64,000 bases of DNA from Brachynemurus nebulosus (taxonomy: Eukaryota > Arthropoda > Insecta > Neuroptera > Myrmeleontidae). Of the stretch, positions 50,977 to 61,174 are shown piece by piece. The first letter of the stretch is position 1. Every line of letters starts with the position of its first letter. A program made the translations under genes and the position numbers. The notes beneath the pieces are model-generated. The model ran no database searches and was not told the DNA's origin. It worked only from the letters and a program-made list of their open reading frames with translations. Location: assembly GCA_035578155.1 (NCBI GenBank), contig JAPWDM010000015.1:13130574-13194573 (forward strand), read 5' to 3'.

Positions 50977-51815
50977 TGGTCTTTAAACAGTTTACTGTAG
51001 AAGTGAAAGCAGTGATTTTAAAAGATATACATATTTTACAAAAGTAATCTTGTGTAGTTTATTTTTTTTACTTATGTTTATTTGTGACATTTAATTATTG
51101 CCACAATTGAGTTTAAATATTTTTGTTATATTTTTATATATTTGGTTAATTTTTTCTTTTTAGAACACAAAAGTTTTAATTGTAATTTTAACATAATTTT
51201 TTTATTTCTTGAAATGTGTTATGTACTATTTGAATAATGTGATGACTTCCTTCAATATCGTTTAAAATTGAATAAATTTACGATGTAATTTTAAATATTT
51301 TTGGATGAGCTGTCTTAAGCAATAGTATAATTTTAGGGTACAATTTTTAAAATATGTAGTTTTTATACTGTTCTTAAATATTTCTGTACTGCAAAAATAT
51401 TTACCGCATTTATATTTATCGACAAATTTTAGAAATATAAGTTTTTAATTGCTTAGTTATGCATATTTTTGTAAAGTATATTTAAAAATATTTAAATATT
51501 GGGATGCTTTTACAATATATTTTATAAAAGAGTATATACGAAAATAATTTTTTTAACAATAAACTACACTAAATTTTTTTATATGTGAAAATAATTTCAT
51601 TAATCGTTCAGTTACATACATATTTTTGTAAAGTATATACAAATTATATCTACAAAAAATACATTCAATTTAAACTTAAGCCTGTAACCACTGTAACTGC
51701 CAATGATTCCTATTAAAAGCATTTAAATTTTTTATTTATTTAGGCTTAAGTTTAAATTGAACGTACTCTGCATTATGAAATGCTCAATAGATTTAATAAT
51801 AATAAATACATACTA
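50977..51815. repeat. Degenerate AT-rich repeat units and an 18-bp inverted repeat
   Basis: Motif 'cagtta-catacatatttttgtaaa-tata' recurs at about 51465 and 51605, and again at about 55035 on the far side of the pogo element. caatttaaacttaagcct (51666-51683) is inverted at 51742-51759. Confidence 0.55.
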
Positions 51816-52216
51816 GGGGAGAGCGGGGTACATTCGGACATCTAACTACAACGGCTCATAATTCCGTAACTACTTAGGGTATTTAACCAAGTTTGTTAAT
51901 TATGTAATCTAATTCCTTTCTGCTTTCTCACTGTCATTAAATTTTTTGCTCTATGCTGATAGTTTATAAGAAAACAATTTGGGAAAGTTTTTTGTAGTTT
52001 GTCCGATTGTGACCCATTAAGGGGCACTTTCGGACGATGTGAGGGAAAATTCGGACAGTATAGGGAACATTCGGACAACAGTCAGATTATTCGTTTTAAG
52101 AGAATATATAATATCTAAATGAGAAAATAATAATTTTATTACAGTGTGAAAAGTCATCAAAAAAGATCTGAATAACTACAAGTATAAAAAAATAAAATTA
52201 AACGCTACATTGTATT

Positions 52217-54342
52217 CTAACAAATATTATAATTGTTCAAATTTACATCAAAAGCAATGTATGCTCCCAATCTTGTTGTTCCCTTTACCGTTGTAGGTTT
52301 TGGTAGCTTAGATATGATATCGTTTCTCATTACTAGTGAGATATCGTCAACATTTGGCAGCGAAAATCCATAAGATTTATTTTTCCTAAAAAACTTGACT
52401 TCATATTCGTGAAAAGAATGTTCAGTTAATATTATACCCACGTAATATTTTATTGTTTTCTTTGTGGGAAACTGAACTAAAACGTAATCTCCTATGTTTA
52501 GTTCATCGTCGTCCAACAAGGCTAAAATTTCATCAGTTTCACTATTAAAAGAACCAATATCAGAATCATCAGAGGAAACATGTTTGGTTTTCTTGGCATT
52601 AGGTGATTCTATGTCAAATTCTGAATCTGATGAAGATGAGTTTGGAGCTTTTTTAGTCCTTTTCAAGTTTTTAATTTTTTTTTTGTTTCCTGAAATACCT
52701 TTTTCCTACACTTCTCAGCTTGTTTCCTCAGCTTATCTTCATCTTTACGCTTTTTCTTCTGCGCTAAAATCTCTAACTTATTTTTTTCAGGTGTGCTTGT
52801 GTATATTTTTGAGGCACCACTTCTTGTTTTTCGTTGTTTCTTTCGGGGTAGACATTTAGGATAAGGTCTCAAGTTTGTCAAAATACTCAAACTCCTTTTG
52901 CCAAACACCTGGTCTTCTACCTTTTTTATTATATCTGTCACGATTTCCTTTATAAACAACAAATTGACATTATTTGAGGTATTTTTGGTAATATCTTCTT
53001 CTTCCGGGGTAGCAACACTGGGTTCTGATGGTTCACATATCGGAAGAGTAATATCTGGATTGGGTCTGTCCGTTGTAACTGACGCAAGAAAGTCATCTTC
53101 GGTAAAAATTAATGTATTCAAAGGCCAAATGCCGGCAGTAGGGAACCCTTTGACGATATTTGCTGGAGTGAATGATTGGAGGAATGGTTCATAAGTTAAT
53201 TTAGCTATAATTTGGATTTTAATTGGTTTTCCTGGATTTGCAACTTGATAGTCGTTGAAGGATGTTTTACAACGTCCCTTGAACGGACCATAGACACAAA
53301 TATCCAGTGGTTGCATCCGATGGGAACAATGCGGTGGGAGTGAAAGTAGAACTATCCCATTATCTCTGCAGTAATTAATAGCTTCTAAAGTTGTATGTGT
53401 TCCGTGATTGTCTAAAATAATTAATATTGGCTTATCTGAACTACAACTTGTATGTTTTTGCATATGTTGGAGTAACTTCAGAAATAACTCAGACGTCATA
53501 TAACCACTTTTTGAGGCCAAAGCTATAGCACCTGGGTACGAACCATACAAATATTCATCTTTGATGCGTTGTCGAGGATAAATATAAATTGGAGGCAAAC
53601 ATGTACCAGCTGCCGAGATAATCCCGCACATTGTCACGTTTTCACCTCGCTCTCCTGAAACTGTTTGGCCTATTTGTTTTTGTCCAGTAGGAGCTATTAC
53701 TTTTGGTGTTTGTACCACCGTGGATATGCCAGTTTCATCAATATTAAAAATTCTTTCAGGAGGAAAGTTATACTTTTCTTGAACTTCCAAATAATTCTTA
53801 AAAAATAAATCCACATTGAATTCATTGAAAGATGTTGCTCTGGGCTGACTTGTATTTTCTGGTTTTCTATATGACAAATTATTGTGCCTAGCCATAAACG
53901 AAGTCATCCAATCTCTTCCAGCCATCATTGTTACCTCCCATTTCTGAGGTACCCTCTTCTTCAAATATCTTGCATACTCATATGCCAATTTGCGCGTATG
54001 GTCATATGTTAAACCAAAATGAATTTTAGAAGAGTGAAGCAAATATTTTACGAGTTCTTCTTCTTCCGAGCTCGAAAGTACCTGCCTGGAAGCATATTTT
54101 GATGTTTTGTATTTATTTATTTCATTATTTTCCTCGTTATCTTCGTTTCCAGAGTCATCAATGTTAAGTGATGTCTTACGACACTCTTTAACACGATCAT
54201 GTAAAGTAGATTTCTTAAGATTATATCTGCTTGCGGCATCACGAATCGAAGTATTGTGTTTTATTACTGCTTCTACTGCAAGTTTTACAGTGTCTTCAGA
54301 AATATTAGCGCGATCGGTTTTCTTAATATAATGCCTAACCAT
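52217..54342 (-). CDS. Pogo/Tigger-like transposase (jerky-like), frameshift in A10 tract
   Basis: ATG at 54342. N-terminal psq-type HTH (residues 10-55, SIRDAASRYNLKKSTLHDRV), CENP-B-type HTH (about 85-165, WEVTMMAGRDWMTSFMARH), and a DDE_1 catalytic core: IFNIDETGIST (Asp), ILIILDNHGTHT (Asp) and HRMQPLDICVYGPFK (Asp). A Lys-rich region ends at a TGA after residue 559 (52663). An A10 homopolymer (complement of 52675-52684) precedes that stop. In the shifted frame translation continues about 150 residues through NSSSSDSEFDIESPNAKK and a small beta domain GDYVLVQFPTKKTIKYYVG to 52217, as in insect relatives carrying this C-terminal domain. The 52217-52666 segment has no ATG of its own at its start (TTG), supporting one gene. 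Either a one-base indel or slippage. Confidence 0.9.
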
Positions 54343-54411
54343 GCTGAAAAATAATTAATTGTTATTCAATTTTTACTTGAAAAAGTAATACAACGACTAT
54401 AAACACAAGGA

Positions 54412-54438
54412 GGCAGTTTCGGACAGTCCGAAACTGCC
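54412..54438. repeat. Perfect 27-bp palindrome in the pogo 5' region
   Basis: ggcagtttcggac-a-gtccgaaactgcc, containing the cggaca/tgtccg subterminal word on both strands. About 70 bp upstream of the transposase ATG: possible operator-like transposase site. Confidence 0.9.
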
Positions 54439-54831
54439 CCGTGAATTTTGTCCGAATCAACCCGAACGTGTATTACTTCAAATAAAGTACAATAAAAATG
54501 ATTGAGGTTAAGATAACGTTAGATTAGTTTGATGTAATTAGTAGGTTATTAAACGTATATTGGATGTCAACTGATGAAAAAATTATAAATACTTATGTTA
54601 TTTGTGTAGAAGCTTAAGTATATAGTTATAAAAACTTTACCTGAATCGCACAATATCAATTTTTATAAATAACTTTTTTGATTCAAGTCAGCTATGCACC
54701 AAACTATCAACGGATTAATAACAGAATGGAAGGATATCTACAACCAACTAGCAAACTTCCTGACTGAATTTTAGGCGGTAAATTTGAACTGTCCGAATGT
54801 ACCCACAGTCCGAATGTACCCCGCTCTCCCC

Positions 54832-55217
54832 TAAGTTAAACTATATGTAAGTACTTAGTTGTTTAATTTTAGATAGTTTTTATGTAAAATATGTATAAAA
54901 AATACCTAAATTTTGAATTGTTTCTAACATTGTATTTTATAGCAATAAGGTATACTTAAATTTTATATGTGAAATTGATTTTATAATAACAAAAGTGTAC
55001 AAATTTTTTATGCATTAAGATAATTTTATTAGTTGCTCAGTTATATACATACGAGTATACCTGGTATTTTTATATACATATTTTTTGTAAATTATATTTA
55101 GATTACATTAAAATTGTAAAATGTCTAATAGAATTAGTAACAAATAAATACATATTACGTTAAAATATAAAATTTTTGTAAAAATACATACAATATTAAA
55201 TTTTTATAAATGAAAAT
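54832..55217. other. AT-rich repeat DNA, no gene
   Basis: Carries another unit of the degenerate repeat seen at 51300-51640, so the pogo element split this array. Confidence 0.5.
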
Positions 55218-55430
55218 AATTATTTCTTTATATTATTTGAAGGTGATTCGTGGTTCATTTGCTTTAACAATACAATATGATTTTGCCTTTGTCCCTACAA
55301 ATTTTTCAATAATGACTCCCGAACACTCATGTTTAAATTTTCCTAATTGTTTTTTGTTAATCCCAGGTAGTCCATATATATTGTTATCAGGAAAATTCGA
55401 TGTGTCAAAGTATTGGTGACAAGACAATGT
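55218..55430 (-). pseudogene. polB: Family B DNA polymerase fragment (Polinton/virus-type)
   Basis: The minus frame reads FDTSNFPDNNIYGLPGINKK, QLGKFKHECSGVIIEKFVGT and KAKSYCIVKANEP. The block 'FDTS-[FY]P-N-YG-P-NKK-LGKFK-E-G-I-EFVG-[LT]-[RA]K-Y' is the segment after the DTD catalytic motif of protein-primed PolB enzymes encoded by Polintons/Mavericks and by some arthropod DNA viruses. Only about 64 codons survive, with no start and an early stop at about 55230. Other replication genes are not visible. Family from recalled motif pattern. Confidence 0.6.
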
Positions 55431-55499
55431 ATATTTTTTTTTATAAATATATATAGACTATATTGATTTAAATGATAATAATCGAATTTTAAGTCCTAT

Positions 55500-56112
55500 A
55501 TATTTAATAGATCTTTTTAAATTTTTACCTAAAAATACTGCTCAAATATCTTCAATTTGTCAAAGACCAAACGGACAAATAATGTTTTGAGCAAATGACT
55601 TAATTTATTCTGTATCATATCCAGACTTTTAGAACGATATCCTAAAATTCCTTCTCAAGTGTTTGCGAGGTTTTAAGCCATAATAAAATGAATGCAATTC
55701 TAAACACCTATTCAGGAAAAACTTATACATGATAACACCTTTTATAGCCAAATTGATGAATGTAGTTTATCTGTAATAAAACAAGGATTCATGGCAGATA
55801 TTTTTCCAGGCGTTCCAACTCATATAAGTTCTATATTTAGGTATATTAATGGGAATTTATACTTTTTTGAAAGAAAACAATTTTACGAGTTCAATGAATT
55901 TAAAAAACTTGTAACTCGTAGTGGTCAATTTGCTTTAGAAGTTTTTAACATAATTTGTCCGAAATATAATTTGTTGGAATAAACATTTGATTTATTACAA
56001 CAATTTAAAATAAGTTATGGTGGACCAAAAGCGGTGGCATTATTCTTAACTGATGAACAAGAACAAGAAATTTTAGAATAGGGATCATACTTTTCAGATT
56101 ATGAAGAATAAT
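55500..56112 (+). pseudogene. Hemopexin-repeat-like protein, degraded
   Basis: Plus frames give LPKNTAQISSICQRPNGQIM with NDLIYSVSYPDF (about 55520-55630), then after frameshifts DECSLSVIKQG-FMADIFPGVPTHISSIFRYI, NGNLYFFERKQFYEFNEFK (55760-55910), SGQFALEVFNIICPKYN, and past two stops GGPKAVALFLTDEQEQEILE and SDYEE. The 'FPG-P-I-S-F-Y-NG-LYFF---F-EF' pattern looks like a hemopexin (beta-propeller blade) repeat, as in matrix metalloproteinases and some viral proteins. At least two repeats. Divergent from the polB fragment 70 bp away. Identity uncertain; no protease domain seen. Confidence 0.42.
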
Positions 56113-56152
56113 AATAATAATATTAATAATAATAATAATAACAATAATATTG
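56107..56152. repeat. (AAT)n microsatellite
   Basis: aataataataat run with interruptions. Confidence 0.9.
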
Positions 56153-56291
56153 AAAAATATTTAAAGTTCGATTACTTTGTCTATTTCACGAATTAAAAGT
56201 TATTTTTACTGAACGCGTTTTCAACCTTTCGGTCATCCTCAGAGTAAAAAGATGAGAAAAATTTTTTTTTTCATCTTTCTTCTGAAAAAGT

Positions 56292-56522
56292 TTATAGATG
56301 TTGCTTTATGGATGGTGCTTGTAAAGGTTGCTCACAGATGTCATCAGGGGTACTGTTTAGAAACAATATTTACCGAGACTGCTCATAGATGTCGCCAGGG
56401 GTACTGTTTAGAGATGGTACTTAAAAAAGTTGCTCATAGATGTCGCTAGGGTCGCAGTGCGGCGTGCGGCGGACAGCCGCAGTGAATTAGTAACCCCATA
56501 AAGGTACTACTGGAAGTATAGA
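56292..56522 (+). repeat. Dispersed repeat R2 (inverse copy of 42785-43012)
   Basis: Three tandem units of about 52 bp (core gctcatagatgtcgccaggg, gtactgtttaga) and the block gcggcgtgcggcggacagcc, then ccccataaaggtactact. It lies just before a polypurine tract and LTR-like copy. Confidence 0.85.
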
Positions 56523-56611
56523 TAAGTTAGATTTAATTTTGATATCGTGGGGGCAGACTCACCATACAATAGGTAATACGTAGAAAAGGCTGGTCACTCA
56601 AGAGAGTAACC

Positions 56612-57095
56612 ATCTTTTTCAAAGGGGGGAGCAATGCTGAGAAGCGAATCGCTTGCATATAGGCGTCGAATTTATACATAATAATTTTGTAGAACAAATT
56701 TCGAAATTATTGTGGTATTTGCGGACTTCGCTGAAATTGATTGCCAATTAGTTAATCGTAGAGTACTACAAAGGGTGAAAAAACACCTATGCTTTGTTAT
56801 ATTTTTGTAATTTAAAAGGAGATGCGGAGAGTTTTTGCTAAGTTTTCTTGTATGCATCTTCAGTGCTAGTTGTGACCTTGTCCTTCTGTCGTTTGTTATT
56901 GATACAATTCAATTTTTTTTTTTTTGAATATCCTGTGTAGTAAGTAAATCGCGGTTAATACGGTAATACGGTTAAATAATTGACGCGGTGTGGACAGGTT
57001 TTCTGACCCACGCGTGGCTAAGTAAGGTGGCGATTAATTTCAGTAACACCAGAAGTATTCGGGACGGGACACGGGTAACACACCGGGGTTGTGTT
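56612..57095 (+). repeat. Polypurine tract and LTR-like repeat (second copy of 35287-35530)
   Basis: aaaggggggagcaa (about 56622-56635) precedes tgctgagaagcgaatcgc. The copy shares gcatataggcgtcgaattta-type sequence, 'tttgcggacttcgctgaaat' and, after a 210-bp segment missing from the first copy (56759-56968), 'taattgacgcggtg', 'ctgacccacgcgtggcta' and 'gggacacggg'. ttgacgcggtgtggac may be the primer-binding-site junction. Interpreted as LTR plus leader. Confidence 0.6.
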
Positions 57096-57246
57096 CGGGT
57101 TCTTGGTTTTGTTAACAATTGTTTGACTTGTAAAATTTTCTTTAATAATCATTTACACCGCTATTCGATAAATTACAGTTCTAATTGAGTGCAAGCAGGT
57201 GAATCTACACCTATACGAATTATATTGCGTTAAGAGTTTATATATA

Positions 57247-58154
57247 CGAGGTGTGGCAATTAAGTTCCGGGAATTTGTCAATAAAAAGCAAGAAAATGAA
57301 GTTTTAGGAAAAATTTTACTATCAACCTTCACAATAATTTCCCTCCACACAACGATTCCAACGTTTCTCCCATGACTGGAAGCACCCTTGGTAGTCCTCC
57401 GAAGTTAGCCCGTTTAGCACCACGGTTAGAGCTTCTTGGACCTCCTGTACGCCGCCATGATGAGTTCCCTTGAGGTGCGACTTCATCTTGGGGAATAGAA
57501 AAAAGTCGCAGGGAGCAATATCGGGGCTATAGGGTGGGTGAGGCAACATTCGGATGCCTTTTTTTGCCAAAAACTCTTGCGCAACGAACGAGGAATGGGC
57601 CGCTGCATTATCGTGATGCAAGATCCAGCCATCCTTCTCGTGTAACATCTTGCGAACCGTTTCTTTGTTGATGTTTAACTCGTAAGACAATGCACGAATG
57701 CTTAGGCGACGGTCAGACGTGATCAACATGCGCAAACGATCAAAATTCGCGTCGGCACGAGAGATAACGGGAACTCCTTCACGTAGATCGTCTTCCACCG
57801 ATCCACGCCCTTCCTTGAACCGCTTCGCCCATTCAAACACACGCGTTTTTGACATGCTATCGTCTCCATAGACAACCTGCAATTTTCGGAGGATTTCCGA
57901 GGGTTTTTCGCCAGATTTCACTAAAAATTGAATCACAACACTGCTTGTAATGTACGTCACACATTTTCACTACGCCACTAAAAAGTTACTTGCAAAAAAT
58001 ACGCATAAAACAAAAATCAATCGTGCTATATACTTCAACTTTCAACTCTAACTAAAAAGAAGATCCCCCTTCTTAGATAGATGATAACAAATGAAAAAGT
58101 GTTGCCAGTTTTTAAATTATAACTAAATTCCCGGAACTTAATTGTCACACCTCG
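57247..58154 (-). mobile_element. Internally deleted mariner element, 908 bp
   Basis: Termini cgaggtgtggcaattaagtt and the mirror aacttaattgtcacacctcg are flanked by TA. It contains a transposase with the centre removed. Confidence 0.92.
57322..57960 (-). pseudogene. Mariner transposase with central deletion
   Basis: 212 codons, uninterrupted, against about 345 for the family. N-terminal HTH (residues 1-55, FLVKSGEKPSEILRKLQVVY, SKTRVFEWAKRFKEGR) and second HTH (about 80-108, LSIRALSYELNINKETVRKM). It then jumps at MLHEK|DGWILHHDNAAAH into the second catalytic Asp (HHDN) and YSPDIAPCDFFLFP (third Asp, DD34D type). The stretch with the first catalytic Asp and WVP-like motifs is deleted in frame, so the protein could bind termini but not cut. 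Such products can act as competitors (inference). Ends at a TGA/TAG near 57322. Confidence 0.9.
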
Positions 58155-59455
58155 TATATAGCATGTGAGTTTTTTGAAAGTAGCCATTTTTATTACAACC
58201 AAAGGGTATCCCGGGATAAGAATGGCCGGTTGGCCCCCAGACGAGATTTTCAACGGAACTTTGACTACTATAAGGGCAGCTGATAACAAGTCTTGCGTGC
58301 AAGTTTTAGCCTCATACCTTGCGCAGTTTAGAAGTTATTTGTGATAATCGGTTTGTAACAATTTTTTTTTCACATTTATATATTGGCCTCACCCAACCTT
58401 GAACACATTGTGTATTTGGGGGTCATGATCGGTATATCGGTACATATCGTTAAAACACCACCAGACTCTTAATTAATCTTATGCGCATGGCATAAACACA
58501 TAACGGAATGATGAAATCCATCTTTCGATGGTGGCTTCGATCGAGGTTTCTCCTATTTGACAGTGTTCCACCCTTTTGTTTTTAACGAAACTTGCAGTAC
58601 TTAACCAAGTCCTAATATGCAATATTTGAGGCTTTTTTCGTGATTATCACTCTGAAGGAACCATTAAAAAAGTGTTTTTCTATTTTTTTTCTCGAATTTT
58701 CTATGACTGTTTACAAACGAGAAAATTTGAAAGAAATATATATATTATAGTACTAACTTAGACCTACTCAATGGTTTTTAGCTTATCTCAATATCTGTAA
58801 TATTTTACGAGATATAAAGGTTTAAAAAATCATGGCCTTAATACCTATTATCACAAATAACTTTTAAACTACGCAAGATATGAGGCTAAAACTTGCACGC
58901 AAGACTTCTTATCAGCTGCCCTTATAGTAGCCAAAGTGCTGTTGAAAATCTTGTCTGCTGGCCAACCGGCCATTCTTATCCCGGGATACCCTTTGTATGA
59001 TAGAAATGGTCCTGGAAAAGGTTCTTTTCTTGGAATGAATGGAAATGTAACCAACCAAAACACTATCGATTGAAGTAGCCTCAAGTACATATGCATATTT
59101 TTACCACCTAACTGATAATACAAAGAAAAATTAAAAAATTAAACTTGGGTAAAAATTTTTTTTTGCTCATTTATATTGTTAATTAATGCATTAGATCAGT
59201 TTTATCGAAAAATTAAAATATAGTCTCATTCAAAATTTTTTAGATTGTATCATATTTAAACTAAAAAATCTATAAGTTTCATTTAAAAATCAACAAGTTT
59301 GTATCATAGCTCGAAAACCATAAGAGCTATAAAGCTCCTGACTATAGCAATCGGTTGCCCCCGTCGATATCTACAATTCTTATTTGAACAATTTTTCGAT
59401 TAAATCAACGGTTTGACTGTAATAAAAATGGCAACTTTCAAAAAACACACAGTAT
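58155..59455. mobile_element. Inverted-repeat element, about 1.3 kb
   Basis: Outer ends 'gttttttgaaagtagccatttttattaca' (58165-58195) and the mirror 'gtaataaaaatggcaactttcaaaaaac' (59414-59445); an inner, longer pair 58197-58347 / 58848-59003 (ggtatcccgggataagaatg, ggcagctgataa, cttgcacgcaag). Non-coding. 59341-59432 is shared, inverted, with the LTR-like segment at 31286-31372. Confidence 0.65.
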
Positions 59456-60499
59456 ATTGTTAATTGTATTCATCTATTTATTTTTATTTTTTATTATTTT
59501 TTTTTTATTATTCAAATAAATTTATTTATTTCAAAATCATCTTTCATTTGATTCTACTTATTGATGTCCCTTAACACACAGCACGAGAGTTGAACCAGCC
59601 CAACACGCTACTCTAGTCCTGTGCCTGTAAAAGATTTTCACGACTACGACATCATTTGCAATTAATAATCAAAATTTAGTACTGAAGTTAGCTCGAAGCA
59701 ATAGAAAAATTGTCGTAAATTTTTTGGCAGCAATAAAGAAATTATCATTTATAGGGTCTAATTTTAATGGTAAAATGTATGTAGGGTCGCCTTATAAAAC
59801 ATAATTAATTAAAAAATTATTTAAAAATTGCCCATGCCCCATGTTTGCCCCATGTAAGTTCGTTATTTTACATTTGACGCATGTAGGTTTTATTGCATTA
59901 TATTATTCAAAATTTAGCAGATTGCGTTTATGATTACAGTAAAATTTAGTCTATAACACTTTTTTAATTAATTTTGTAAAATAATAATTAACTCGTAAAA
60001 AGGAAAACTTGTTACACGTACACCTTTTTAAACTCATCTATTTTTATTGCAAAGAGAAGAACGCGATGCATTTTATTTTGATAATGATTCTGAGTTATTT
60101 TTTCGGTGGATTTAATATTTATATCATATATAAAAGTTTTTCAGACTTTTCGGGGTTTGGTCCACCACATGTATCGTATCATCAGGTTTCATACTTTCTT
60201 TAGCAATTCTAGATATTAATAGAACAAGTACATCAAACAATAGGGACGCAAACATATTGATTCCCCAACACTAGACGACAGAAAAAATTTCCTCATTCTC
60301 AAATATACCATAAACGCGTTAGAAAAACAGAAAAACATCATTCAGACCATATATTCTCGATTAAAAAAAAAAAAAAATTTTTAAATAAAAGAAATCTCCC
60401 TAAACCAATGTCTATAATCCTAGAATACAAAACCTACACATACCACCTGAAATTTTAACACATATTCACCCCATAAAAAAAATATCATATACACCACCT
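59456..60499. other. AT-rich DNA, no gene
   Basis: T/A-rich low-complexity tracts at 59490-59535 and 60360-60385. From about 60200 on, the base composition matches the following non-LTR pseudogene but the frame is lost. Confidence 0.45.
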
Positions 60500-61174
60500 T
60501 GAGATACACCAGGAACATACTGTATACAAGTGGACTTAACAATACATAAAACAACCAAACAACAAATTATACACACACAAATTAAACAAGAATTCAATGA
60601 ACTAATTTATATCAAATACAGTGACTTTTCAAAAATATTCACCGATGGATAAAAAAAAATACACTTCAGCAGCTTTTGCATATATAACATCAGAAAAGCA
60701 AGAGTATTACACATTAAATCCCAACTGCTCCAACTTCATAGCAAAGGCTCTAGCACTACAAAAAGCCTTATTCTATATTACTCACAGTGCAAATAAAAAA
60801 AATATAATAATAATAGACACTATGAGTAAAATCTCAGCAATAAAAAGTCATCAAACCGATAATTCTACAATACAAGCAATCCAACATCAATTTCACAACT
60901 AAACACTAAAGGGAAAAACATATTCCTATGGATACCCAGCCTCACCAGCATAGATAACAATGAAAAAGCAGATCAAGCAACCAAATAAGCCCACAGTGAC
61001 GGAACCTATATACCAACACTAACCAAACAAGACTTACTACACCACATAAAGAACACGATACAACACCAAAGAAACCTACAATGGAAAAATCAACAAACAA
61101 ATAATAAATTATATAGTATCAAAAAAGATGCGGAATCCTGGTCTACATTATTAGAATCGTCATAGCAAGACTTA
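60500..61174 (+). pseudogene. Non-LTR retrotransposon ORF2, RNase H region (5' piece)
   Basis: Frames read PGTYCIQVDLTIH, SDFSKIFTDG (RNase H first Asp, about 60640), TSAAFAYITSEKQEYYTLNP, ALALQKALFYITHSANKK, TIQAIQHQFHN, then FLWIPSLTSIDNNEKADQAT (RNase H end, 60935-60985) and KQDLLHHIKNTIQHQRNLQW. It is split at 61174 by a foldback element. A-rich codon use resembles the gag-like ORF at 34210, so both may be from one family. Confidence 0.75.

Larger units (their letters stand above)
51816..54831 (-). mobile_element. Complete 3.0-kb pogo/Tigger-like transposon
   Basis: Ends ggggagagcggggtacattc and the perfect mirror gaatgtaccccgctctcccc are flanked by TA. Subterminal cggaca words recur at both ends (at least four left, five right), likely transposase binding sites. 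It contains one transposase gene (52217-54342) with a single frameshift in an A10 run. It is inserted in AT-rich repeats between the zinc-finger gene and the polymerase fragment. Confidence 0.93.

Noticed and set aside
52217..52666. Separate 149-aa gene overlapping the transposase stop
   Set aside because: Its first codon is TTG, not ATG, and the frame is continuous with the transposase after one shift at the A10 run; it is the same gene's C-terminus.
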